Positions 34,792 to 42,702 of a stretch of 64,000 nucleotides of DNA are shown here, piece by piece (position 1 is the stretch's first letter; every line of letters begins with the position of its first letter). Origin of the DNA: Paraburkholderia susongensis (GTDB taxonomy: Bacteria; Pseudomonadota; Gammaproteobacteria; Burkholderiales; Burkholderiaceae); NCBI RefSeq assembly GCF_900177725.1, contig NZ_FXAT01000008.1, forward strand, positions 1 to 64,000. Reading direction: 5' to 3'. The translations under genes were made by a program, and so were the position numbers. A model generated the notes under the pieces. It was not told the DNA's origin. It saw only the letters and a list, made by a program, of their open reading frames with translations, and did not search any database.

Positions 34792-35331
34792 GGTTTCTCC
34801 TTCGGGTGTTGGTGAAAATGGCGGTCTTGTTGCCGGTCGCCGATCGCGGTCGAAACCGCCGATGACGCACGTGGGGTCGTTGCCGCTACGGTACCATCAG
34901 GGTCCGTTTCCGACACCGGACGCCGGCCTTGCATTCGCATCAGCACGCGTGAAGGCCGGCGTCCGTCGACACAGTGCCCGGCCGCAAGCACCGTACCCGG
35001 CCGCTGCGAGTAGACCTCGAGTAGAGACATAGGCGCAGCAAACGCCGTATAGGCGTGGTAAAAGCGCGGCGATGCAGGGTTCAGGACTGAGGAATGGCGG
35101 GCCGGGGTTCCGCGCTGCCATCGCGCGCGGCGCCGGAAAAGGCGGACCGGAAATTGCCGGGTATTTGTAAAAAATCGCGTCGCGAGCGCATGCAGCGTGC
35201 CCGCCCGAAAAGATAAAGCGTAGAGAAAACAGCGGCTTGAGGGAACTGGTACGGCAGTTGCTCTAAAGAGTGAACTCGGCGCTTTCCGTCTTCGGACTCC
35301 TCGCGCTACTCACGAACGGGACCTCACTCCA
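34792..35331. other. 540-bp region upstream of rpoN
   Basis: No gene is supported. The right end carries the -24/-12-type element at 35247-35262, about 70 bases before the rpoN start codon. An AT-rich patch lies near 35164-35180. Confidence 0.55.
35247..35262 (+). promoter_or_regulatory. sigma-54 (-24/-12) promoter upstream of rpoN
   Basis: TGGTACGGCAGTTGCT differs from the consensus TGGCACG-N4-TTGCW at only one defined position and keeps the invariant GG and GC ten bases apart. The predicted transcription start is near 35273, 60 bases before the rpoN start codon. Confidence 0.7.
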
Positions 35332-36813
35332 ATGCCTTCCCTTGAACTACGCACAAGGCAGTCTCTTACGCTCACGCCTCGTCTTCAGCAATCGGTACGC
35401 CTCCTGCAATTGTCGGTGCTGGAATTTCAGCAGGAATTGCGCACGGCACTCGATACGAATCCGTTTCTTGAATACGATTCATCGGAAACGGAGGATGTCG
35501 CGTTAGCCAGCACGTCGCCGGTTGAAGATGCAAGTGCGCAGCCCGCCGCCGACACGCTTGCCACCGCCGAATCCAGTGCGCTGTCCGCGGAAAACGTCAA
35601 TGGCGACGCGCCGGAAAGCGCGGGCCAGGACGACATGCCCGGCGAATTTTCGGGCGACTACGGCGGCCACCATTCGGCGCGCCAGAGCAGCGACGCGGAC
35701 GGCAGCGATCCGGCCGAGTGGGCCCGTTCGCAGCCGACGCTGCGCGAGCAGCTGCATGATGCGCTGCGACTGTACCGGCTCGACGATCGCGACCGCGCGG
35801 TGGCGCGCTTCATCATCGAGGCGCTCGACGACGACGGCTATCTGCGGCAATCGCTGGCCGATCTCGCCGACAGCGTCGATCTCGAACCCGCGTTGACCGA
35901 GGAAGATCTGCTCGTGGCGCTGCGCCTCGTGCAGTCGCTCGACCGTCCGGGGCTCGGCGCCCGCTCACTGTCGGAGTGCCTCGCGCTGCAGATCAACGCG
36001 TTGCCCGCCGACACGCCGGGGCGCGACGTGGCGCGGCAGATTGCCGAGCATCATCTGGAGCGTCTTGCGCGCCGCGAGCAGGCTGAGCTGCAAAAGCAGA
36101 TCGGCTGCGACGCGGAAGCATTGCGCGTGGCCTGCGCGCTCGTGCGCAAGCTCGATCCGAAGCCGGGCAACTGCTATGGACGCGCCGAAGACAACTACGT
36201 GGTGCCCGACGTGATCGTGCGGCAGGGGCGCAACAAATGGATCGTGTCGATCAATCCCGCTGCGCAGCCGCGTGCGCGCATCCATCGCATGTATGCGCAA
36301 CTGTTCGCGCAGTCGGCCGGCGCGAGCCGCTCGCCGCTCGCGCAGCAGTTGCAGGAAGCGCGCTGGCTGATCCGCAATGCGCAGCAGCGCTTCGATACGA
36401 TCCAGCGTGTCGCGGAGTGCATCGTCACGCATCAGAAGGCCTTCTTCCAGTACGGCGAAATCGCGCTCAAGCCGATGGTGCTGCGCGATGTCGCCGACGA
36501 ACTCGGCCTGCATGAATCGACGATCTCGCGCGCGACGGGCAACAAATATATGGCGACGCCGCGCGGCATTTTCGAGTTCAAGCATTTCTTCCCGCGCGAG
36601 CTCGGCACGGAAAGCGGCGGCACCTGTTCGGCCGCGGCGGTGCGCGCGCTGCTCAAGGAGATGATCGCCGCGGAAAATACGCACGATCCGCTTTCGGACG
36701 TAACGCTCACGAAGATGCTGGCCGATCAGGGTGTGCTCGTCGCGCGCCGCACGGTGGCGAAATACCGGCATCTGATGAAGGTGCCGCCGGCGGAATTGCG
36801 CCGGCAGCTTTGA
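35332..36813 (+). CDS. rpoN: RNA polymerase sigma-54 factor
   Basis: The 493-residue protein has region I (SLELRTRQSLTLTPRLQQSVRLLQLS, activator interaction), an acidic region II, the core-binding and helix-turn-helix region III (LRDVADELGLHESTISRATGNKYM), and the RpoN box ARRTVAKYR (471-479) that reads the -24 element. It directs transcription from -24/-12 promoters together with enhancer-binding ATPases. The usual lptB/hpf/ptsN neighbours of the main rpoN are missing, so this is probably a second copy. A sigma-54-type promoter precedes it, suggesting autoactivation. A terminator follows. Confidence 0.95.
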   Translation: MPSLELRTRQSLTLTPRLQQSVRLLQLSVLEFQQELRTALDTNPFLEYDSSETEDVALASTSPVEDASAQPAADTLATAESSALSAENVNGDAPESAGQDDMPGEFSGDYGGHHSARQSSDADGSDPAEWARSQPTLREQLHDALRLYRLDDRDRAVARFIIEALDDDGYLRQSLADLADSVDLEPALTEEDLLVALRLVQSLDRPGLGARSLSECLALQINALPADTPGRDVARQIAEHHLERLARREQAELQKQIGCDAEALRVACALVRKLDPKPGNCYGRAEDNYVVPDVIVRQGRNKWIVSINPAAQPRARIHRMYAQLFAQSAGASRSPLAQQLQEARWLIRNAQQRFDTIQRVAECIVTHQKAFFQYGEIALKPMVLRDVADELGLHESTISRATGNKYMATPRGIFEFKHFFPRELGTESGGTCSAAAVRALLKEMIAAENTHDPLSDVTLTKMLADQGVLVARRTVAKYRHLMKVPPAELRRQL

Positions 36814-36882
36814 GCGCCGCCTGCTCGATCAAATGGGCTGATAAGGGCTGGTAAGAAAAACTGAATTGCCGTTACCCTCGAG

Positions 36883-36921
36883 AAGCGCCATGCGAGGCTG
36901 TCCGCTCGCATGGCGCTTTTT
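36883..36921 (+). terminator. intrinsic terminator of rpoN
   Basis: A perfect 14-bp stem pairs AAGCGCCATGCGAG (36883-36896) with CTCGCATGGCGCTT (36905-36918) and is followed by a T-run. Confidence 0.92.
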
Positions 36922-37050
36922 CGTATCTGGACGTTTCGTCGGCGTGCCATTACATTGGCGGGTCGAATGGAAACAGCGTGGCGAATCAGAGCAACGAAAC
37001 AGATCAACAAAACAGATCAACGAAGCGGATCAGCAAAACGGGTGAGCGCA

Positions 37051-38226
37051 ATGAAGTATTCGAATCTGGTCGAGCGTCTGCAAGGCCGGCGCACGTCGGC
37101 GTGGGAAATTCATCGTGTCGCGCAACAGGCGGCCGCCAATGGCGAAGACGTGATCGTGCTGAGCGTCGGCGATCCGGAGTTCTCGACGCCCGCGCCGGTC
37201 GTCGAGCGCGCGGTCGAGGCGTTGCGTGCCGGCGATACGCACTACACCGCGATGGCCGGCCGCGAGCCGCTGCGCGCGGCGATTGCCGCGGAGCACACGC
37301 GCACGACCGGGTGCGCCGCGAGCGCCGCCAACGTGGTCCTGACCGCGGGCGCGCAGAACGGCGTGTTCGCGGTGTCGCTGTGCCTGCTCGAAGCGGGCGA
37401 CGAAGTGATCGTCCCCGAGCCGATGTACCTGACTTACGAAGCCTGCGTGCGCGCCGCGGGCGCGACGCTCGTGGCGGTGCCGGTCGATGCGTCGCGCGCG
37501 TTTCACGTCGACTGCGACGCGCTCGAGGCGGCGGTCACGCCGCGCACGAAGGCGATTTTCTTCGCCACGCCGTGCAATCCGACCGGCGTCGTGATGCAGC
37601 GCGCCGATCTCGAGCGCATCGCGCGGCTCGCGTGCCGGCACGACCTGTGGGTGCTGTCCGACGAGGTCTACGCGGAGCTCACGTTCGAGCGCGAGCACGT
37701 GAGCATCGCATCGCTGCCCGGCATGGCCGAGCGCACGGTGACGCTCGGCAGCCTGTCGAAGTCGCATGCGATGGCGGGCTGGCGCGTCGGCTGGGCAATC
37801 GGGCCCACGGCGCTGATCGAGCATATGGGACGGCTTGCGCTCGCGATGCTCTACGGCTTGCCGGGTTTCATCCAGCAGGCTGCGCTGACGGCCTTGCAGA
37901 ACAAGGCTGAAATCGTCGGCGAAATACGCGGGATTTACCGGCGCCGCCGCGACGTCGTGTTCGAGCGGCTGCATCGCGTGCCGGGTTTGCGCTGCCTGTT
38001 GCCCGAAGCGGGCATGTTCATGATGGTCGATGTGAGCGGTACGGGCCTCGACACGACGGATTTCACGTGGCAGTTATTTCGCGCGCAGCGCGTCTCGGTG
38101 CTCGATGCGAGCGCGTTCGGGGAAACCGCGAGAGGTTTCGTGCGGCTTGGTCTCGTGGTCGACGAGGCGAGGTTGATCGCGGCTTGCGAGCGGATTGCGG
38201 CGTTTGTCGAGGGGTCGCGCAGGTAA
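37051..38226 (+). CDS. PLP-dependent aminotransferase, AruH-like (arginine:pyruvate transaminase type)
   Basis: The 391-residue fold-type I aminotransferase resembles P. aeruginosa AruH along its length: the N-terminal SAWEIHRVAQQA, SVGDPEFSTP, the substrate-loop AEPMY-like VPEPMYLTYEA, SDEVYAELTFEREHVSIASLPGM, and the PLP-lysine motif SLSKSHAMAGWRVGW near residue 236. AruH transfers the arginine amino group to pyruvate in an alternative arginine catabolic route. The partner decarboxylase aruI is not in the window, so the substrate remains tentative. The start at 37051 is preferred; the upstream open frame runs through the rpoN terminator. Confidence 0.85.
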   Translation: MKYSNLVERLQGRRTSAWEIHRVAQQAAANGEDVIVLSVGDPEFSTPAPVVERAVEALRAGDTHYTAMAGREPLRAAIAAEHTRTTGCAASAANVVLTAGAQNGVFAVSLCLLEAGDEVIVPEPMYLTYEACVRAAGATLVAVPVDASRAFHVDCDALEAAVTPRTKAIFFATPCNPTGVVMQRADLERIARLACRHDLWVLSDEVYAELTFEREHVSIASLPGMAERTVTLGSLSKSHAMAGWRVGWAIGPTALIEHMGRLALAMLYGLPGFIQQAALTALQNKAEIVGEIRGIYRRRRDVVFERLHRVPGLRCLLPEAGMFMMVDVSGTGLDTTDFTWQLFRAQRVSVLDASAFGETARGFVRLGLVVDEARLIAACERIAAFVEGSRR

Positions 38227-38233
38227 AGAGAAT

Positions 38234-38283
38234 GTAATGCGAGGATGTAATGCGAGGACGTAATGCGAGGACGTAATGCGGAC
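38234..38283. repeat. 13-bp tandem repeat, almost four units
   Basis: GTAATGCGAGGAT, two copies of GTAATGCGAGGAC and a shortened GTAATGCGGAC lie head to tail directly after the aminotransferase stop. No spacers are present, so it is not a CRISPR array. Confidence 0.85.
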
Positions 38284-38306
38284 GATGCAGTGCGCAAGGG
38301 CTTGCC

Positions 38307-38915
38307 TCACTTCTTCGTCCGCGCGAGGCCGATGCGCTCCCAGGCGAGAAACGCCCACACACCCGCGACCTTGATCTCGAAGCGGATGCGCCGCCACCAT
38401 GAGAGTCTTGCACGGTGTCACGCGATCCAGTTCGCGAACAACAGGATGTGGCAGCACTCTTCCTGCATGACCGGTTCGAACGTGTCGATGAGTTCGGGCG
38501 GAAAAAGACCGGAGCGCCGCGCGAGTTCGAAGAGGCCGAACGCAAAGAAACTGTCGACGCATTCGCTGTAGCCCGTCACGAGATACGCCCATTTCGGGTC
38601 TTTCGGATAGACGTAAGGGGGCTCGCTGACGAGTTCGATGCCATAGACCTGCACCATGCGCGACAGCATTTCCTTATGGCGATTCTCTTCCCACGCGTTG
38701 AGCGCGAGCGCGTCGCGCATCTCGGGGTCGTCGAGCGTCGCCGCGTACGCGGCGATGCGCAGGCGCGCCCGGCCCTCGGTTTGCACGGCGATGTCCCAGA
38801 TGGGCAGCTCGACGATGCGCCTGAGCGTCGCGGCCTCAGTGCATCGCATGAGATGCCGTTTGTCATGTTGTGCCTGCAACAACGGGACGGTTGACGCCGC
38901 GCGGACTTGCGTCAA
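38307..38915 (-). pseudogene. ferritin-like protein gene interrupted by an in-frame TGA
   Basis: The first 165 codons encode a ferritin-like helical domain with metal-ligand-type motifs NAWEENRHKEML and EECCHILLFANWIA. A TGA at 38420-38418 stops translation. The same frame continues for 36 codons without interruption (RARLSWWRRIRFEIKV, VWAFLAWERIGLARTKK) to TGA at 38309-38307. The extension looks like the natural C-terminal helices, and TGA differs from TGG (Trp) by one base. It is thus a nonsense mutation, a shortened but functional protein, or readthrough. The TTG start at 38915 is uncertain; ATG at 38849 is the alternative. Confidence 0.7.
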
Positions 38916-38989
38916 GAATCGAGCGCCGGGTTCGCTGTCGAACCGGGAATGCGGGGCTTGCGTGTCTTGACTCGTGGTCGGGGGCCTTC

Positions 38990-40834
38990 ATGATCGTTCG
39001 TTTCTATTCTTCGTTGCGCCGGCCCCGGGCGGCGGGCGGCGTGCCGGTGGCCGTTCTGGTGGCGCTGTTTTCTCTCGCTGCGTTGGCGCTGTTCAGTGAA
39101 CAAGGCTTGGCGGCCGGAGTTGCCGATTCGTCCAACGCAGCGTCCAACGCAGCGTCCAATGCAGCCCAAAGCGCGGAGACTCTGGAAAGCGCGGCGTCCG
39201 GGCCCGCCGCGAACCGGCCGCCGGCTGGCGCTGCCAGCGAGTTGCACGCCGCGCCCTCGCGCACGGGTGCGCTGCCGCGCAAACGTCCGGTTTCGCGTGA
39301 GGACGGGCAGACCTTATCGGATGCCACAGAAACGTCGGACGCGGCGACGTCTGACCCTGCAGCGTCCGGCCCGGAGGACAAGCCGCAGCACAACGGCAAA
39401 CCGTCCACGCCCGCGATCCCAGTGCCGCCGGAAACCACGAGCGTCACCACGCATTCGCTCCGGCTCGACGGCCGCAAGATCGACTACACGGCGACCGCTG
39501 GAAATCTGCTGCTGCACGACAAGACCGGTGCCGCCAACGCGAGCGTTTTTTACGTGGCGTACACGGTGCCGACGAAAACGCCGTCGACGCGTCCCGTCAC
39601 ATTTCTGTTCAACGGTGGCCCCGGCGCCGGCAGCGTGTTCCTGATGATGGGCTCGTTCGGACCGAAGCGCGTGCGTACCGCGAGTCCCGCCAGCACGCCG
39701 CCCGCGCCGTACACGCTCGAAGACAACCCCGACAGTCTGCTCGACACCACCGACCTCGTTTTTATCGACGCGGTCGGCGCGGGGTTGTCGAGAATAGTCG
39801 GGCATGGCACGGGCAAGGACTTCTGGGGCGTCGACGAGGATCTCAGCGCGTTTGCGCAGTTCATCGATCGCTATCTGACGGTGAACCAGCGTTGGAACTC
39901 GCCGAAGTATCTGCTCGGTGAATCGTATGGCACCGCGCGTGCCGCGATGCTTGCGTACCAGTTGGGACAGAACGATATTGCGTTGAACGGCGTGATTCTG
40001 ATGTCGTCCGTGCTCGATTCCTCGGCGTTCTCGCCGGGCTTCGATTTCAAGAGCGAGAGCTATCTGCCGAGTTTCGCGGCCATCGCGTGGTATCACGACA
40101 AGATCACGCCGAAACCCGCCAGCTTGCCGGCCTTTCTCGACGAAGCGCGCGCTTTCGCGCGCGGTCCTTATGCTCAGGCGCTCGCGCAGGGCGACGCGCT
40201 GCCCGACACCGAACGCGAGGCGATCGCCGCGCGCATTGCGTATTTCACGGGTCTCGACGTGGGCTATGTGAAGCGCAATCGTCTGCGTCTTTATCCTTCG
40301 CGTTTTCGCAGCGAATTGCTGCGCAATCAGTCGCGCAGCGTGGGCCGTTATGATGCGCGATTCGAAGGCATCGACTCCGACGACTCATCGGAGCACCCCG
40401 ACTTCGATGCGTCCGTGAGCAGCGTATCGAACGCCTTCAATGCGGCGCTTCACCAGCATTTCGCGCAAGACCTGCACTTCACGCCGACGGAGCGCTATCA
40501 GGTTTTCAACGACGATGCGCTGCGGCAGTGGGACTGGAAGCATCGAGAGTGGTGGGGCGAACGTTTGCAGCTGCCCTATGCGGCCGGCGACCTGGCCGAG
40601 GCGATGCGGCAGAATCCGCAATTGCGCGTGATGTCGCTGAACGGCTATTTCGATCTGGCTACGCCGTTCTACGCCACCGAATATGCGCTTGCGCATCTCG
40701 GCGTCGACAGTCCGCTGCGTGAGAACGTGCGCATTGCCTACTATCCGACCGGTCACATGATCTATCTCGACGATGCCGCGCTGCATACGCTCAAGCGCGA
40801 TCTGGCGAGCTTCTACGCGGCGCAGCCGCATTGA
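38990..40834 (+). CDS. S10-family serine carboxypeptidase, secreted
   Basis: The 614-residue protein from ATG 38990 (GGGGG upstream) has an N-terminal membrane/signal segment (VPVAVLVALFSLAALALF), a long Ala/Ser/Pro-rich linker (about 45-150) and an alpha/beta-hydrolase domain. The catalytic triad is visible: Ser in LLGESYGTARAA, Asp in NGYFDLATPF and His in YPTGHMIYLD. The oxyanion-type FLFNGGPGAGSVFL is typical of S10 carboxypeptidases. It probably trims peptides in the periplasm or outside the cell. The linker contains a short SNAASNAASNAAQ repeat. Confidence 0.88.
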   Translation: MIVRFYSSLRRPRAAGGVPVAVLVALFSLAALALFSEQGLAAGVADSSNAASNAASNAAQSAETLESAASGPAANRPPAGAASELHAAPSRTGALPRKRPVSREDGQTLSDATETSDAATSDPAASGPEDKPQHNGKPSTPAIPVPPETTSVTTHSLRLDGRKIDYTATAGNLLLHDKTGAANASVFYVAYTVPTKTPSTRPVTFLFNGGPGAGSVFLMMGSFGPKRVRTASPASTPPAPYTLEDNPDSLLDTTDLVFIDAVGAGLSRIVGHGTGKDFWGVDEDLSAFAQFIDRYLTVNQRWNSPKYLLGESYGTARAAMLAYQLGQNDIALNGVILMSSVLDSSAFSPGFDFKSESYLPSFAAIAWYHDKITPKPASLPAFLDEARAFARGPYAQALAQGDALPDTEREAIAARIAYFTGLDVGYVKRNRLRLYPSRFRSELLRNQSRSVGRYDARFEGIDSDDSSEHPDFDASVSSVSNAFNAALHQHFAQDLHFTPTERYQVFNDDALRQWDWKHREWWGERLQLPYAAGDLAEAMRQNPQLRVMSLNGYFDLATPFYATEYALAHLGVDSPLRENVRIAYYPTGHMIYLDDAALHTLKRDLASFYAAQPH

Positions 40835-40874
40835 GTCGTGCGGCGTGCGTGAAATCGGCGCGCGGGGCGAACGG

Positions 40875-40880
40875 TATAAT
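40875..40880 (+). promoter_or_regulatory. -10-like element upstream of the FadR-type regulator
   Basis: TATAAT matches the sigma-70 -10 consensus exactly and lies 118 bases before the predicted start codon. No strong -35 hexamer is seen at the right distance. Confidence 0.4.
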
Positions 40881-40998
40881 TCCACATACAGCCACGCACA
40901 GCCACATACAAACACGCACCGTGGAGCAGGCGTTCAACGCCGCGCGGACCATTGCCGCTGCCGCTTGCTCCGTCAACCGGTTTCACCGATCGTTGCCC

Positions 40999-41745
40999 AT
41001 GCCCTTCACCCCGATCCCGTCCTTCGCGCGCAAACGCATTTCCGACGTCGTGTCCGATCAGATCAAGCAACTGATCTCGGCGGGCACGCTGATGCCGGGC
41101 GACCGGCTGCCGGCCGAGCGCGATCTCGCCGCGCAACTCGGCGTATCGCGGCCGTCGCTGCGCGAGGCGCTGATCCGGCTGGAAGCGGACGGCTATATCG
41201 AAACGTCGGGGCGGGGCGGCTTTATCGTTGTCGATGTCACCGCGCCGATCATTTCGAAGCCGCTTGCCGAACTGCTGCTGCAGAATCCGCGCACCAGCGC
41301 GGATATTCTGGAACTGCGCCAGGGGCTCGAAGCGATCTCGACGGTCTATGCCGCGCAGCGTGCCACGGCGGCGGACCTCAAGCGGATCGGCGCGGCGTTC
41401 AAGGCCTTGAAGGCTGCTTCGCTGTCGAACGATCGCGCGAATCTCGCCGAACTGGACGCCGCGTTTCATCTCGCGATTGCCGATTCCACGCACAACGTCG
41501 CGCTCGCTCACGTGATGCACGGCATTCATACGCTGATTCGCGAAGGCATGCGCCGCTATCATCGGTTGATCGATTACGATGACTCGATGGAAAAGCAGTT
41601 GATGAGCCAGCATCAGGCCATTTACGACGCCGTGATCGCGCGCGATGCGCAAAAGGCGCGCAAGGCGGCCGAGCGCCATCTCGCATTCGTGCGCGAGATG
41701 TACGAGGGCGATGCGGCGAAACCGCCGGCCAGCATGAATTCCTGA
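40999..41745 (+). CDS. GntR-family (FadR/LldR-type) regulator of lactate utilisation
   Basis: The 248-residue protein has an N-terminal winged helix (ISDVVSDQIKQLISAGTLMPGDRLPAERDLAAQLGVSRPSLREALIRLEADGYI, about 12-65) and an FCD ligand domain with metal-ligand pattern DAAFHLAIADSTHN, HQAIYDAVIARD and AERHLAFVREM. Close relatives (LldR/PdhR) sense lactate or pyruvate and repress respiratory lactate genes. It lies directly upstream of lutABC in the same direction, and a TTGGT-N3-ACCAA site typical for this family overlaps the lut promoter. ATG 40999 gives the usual length. Confidence 0.88.
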   Translation: MPFTPIPSFARKRISDVVSDQIKQLISAGTLMPGDRLPAERDLAAQLGVSRPSLREALIRLEADGYIETSGRGGFIVVDVTAPIISKPLAELLLQNPRTSADILELRQGLEAISTVYAAQRATAADLKRIGAAFKALKAASLSNDRANLAELDAAFHLAIADSTHNVALAHVMHGIHTLIREGMRRYHRLIDYDDSMEKQLMSQHQAIYDAVIARDAQKARKAAERHLAFVREMYEGDAAKPPASMNS

Positions 41746-41800
41746 TTTTCCGTTCACCGCGCGAAAACCCAACGCGCGCCCAGGCGCGCCGCCGGGCGGA

Positions 41801-41829
41801 TTGACACCATTCGCGGACTTTTCTATAGT
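41801..41829 (+). promoter_or_regulatory. sigma-70 promoter of lutABC
   Basis: TTGACA (41801-41806), a 17-base spacer and TATAGT (41824-41829) form a near-consensus promoter. The transcription start is expected near 41836, inside the operator. Confidence 0.85.
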
Positions 41830-41830
41830 C

Positions 41831-41843
41831 TTGGTCAGACCAA
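41831..41843. promoter_or_regulatory. FadR/LldR-type operator of lutABC
   Basis: TTGGTCAGACCAA is a perfect inverted repeat with a three-base centre and fits the TNGT-N3-ACNA operator class of FadR-type GntR regulators. It overlaps the predicted transcription start. An additional AGACCAA half site lies at 41846-41852. Confidence 0.82.
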
Positions 41844-41958
41844 CAAGACCAATCTGGCCGGGCTGGCTGGAACAGCCGCTACAGCGGCCTCTACAACGGC
41901 CGCTGCAACCCTGATTATCCCGGCTGGCATCGTCCCCGCCGCCCCTTTAAAAAAGCCT

Positions 41959-42702
41959 ATGAAAGTCGCGCTGTTCGTCCCGTGCTTTATCGACGCGTTC
42001 TACCCGGAAGTGGGCATCGCCACGCTCGAACTGCTCGAGCGCTTCGGCATCGAGGTCGACTATCCGCAGGAGCAAACCTGCTGCGGCCAGCCGATGGCGA
42101 ATAGCGGCGCGCATGCCGACGCAGCCGCCACCGAGCGTCTCTTTGCGCGCAATTTCGCGGGCTATGACTATATCGTCGGGCCGTCCGCGAGCTGTGTTCA
42201 TCACGTGCGTGAGCATCTGAGCGCGATCGAACAGACCGACGAAGTGAAAAAGGTGCGTGCGAGCGCCTATGAACTGGTCGAGTTTCTGCACGACGTCGTC
42301 GGCGCGCGGGAATTTCCGTGGGCTGAGTTTCCGCATCGCGTCGGTCTGCACAACAGTTGCAGCGCGTTGCGGCATCTGAAGGAAGCGTCGGTGTCGGAAA
42401 TCATGGGCACGCCGTTTTCGAAGCCGCGCACCTTGCTCGAAGGCGTGAAGGGCATCGAATTCGTCAAGCCGGCGAGACCAGACGAATGCTGCGGTTTTGG
42501 CGGCACGTTCTCGGTCACGGAAGAGGCGGTGTCGGTGCGCATGGGGCAGGACAAGGTGCGCGATCATCTGAACGCGGGCGCCGAATACATCGTTTCCGGC
42601 GACATGTCGTGCCTGATGCATCAGCAAGGTTGCGCGGAACGCATGAAGGCCGACGCGCGCTTCATCCATATCGCGCAGGTTCTCAATGGAGCGCGCGCAT
42701 GA
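41959..42702 (+). CDS. lutA: lactate utilisation protein A (CCG-domain Fe-S protein)
   Basis: The 247-residue protein has two CCG domains: VPCFIDAFYPEVG with TCCGQP near residues 8-43, and HNSCSALR with ECCGFGGTFS near 135-185. These bind an iron-sulfur centre as in GlpC/HdrB-type subunits. With LutB and LutC it oxidises L-lactate to pyruvate at the membrane electron-transport chain. The ATG follows a long leader with promoter and operator, and its stop overlaps the lutB start by four bases (ATGA). Confidence 0.93.
   Translation: MKVALFVPCFIDAFYPEVGIATLELLERFGIEVDYPQEQTCCGQPMANSGAHADAAATERLFARNFAGYDYIVGPSASCVHHVREHLSAIEQTDEVKKVRASAYELVEFLHDVVGAREFPWAEFPHRVGLHNSCSALRHLKEASVSEIMGTPFSKPRTLLEGVKGIEFVKPARPDECCGFGGTFSVTEEAVSVRMGQDKVRDHLNAGAEYIVSGDMSCLMHQQGCAERMKADARFIHIAQVLNGARA

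Noticed and set aside
36910..37050. Longer N-terminus for the AruH-like aminotransferase
   Set aside because: The extension begins inside the rpoN terminator hairpin and is not similar to AruH proteins.
38234..38283. Possible CRISPR array
   Set aside because: Repeats are 13 bases and contiguous without spacers; no cas genes in the window.
42357..42698. Longer N-terminus for lutB
   Set aside because: It lies wholly inside lutA in another frame; the ATGA overlap start at 42699 fits the family length.
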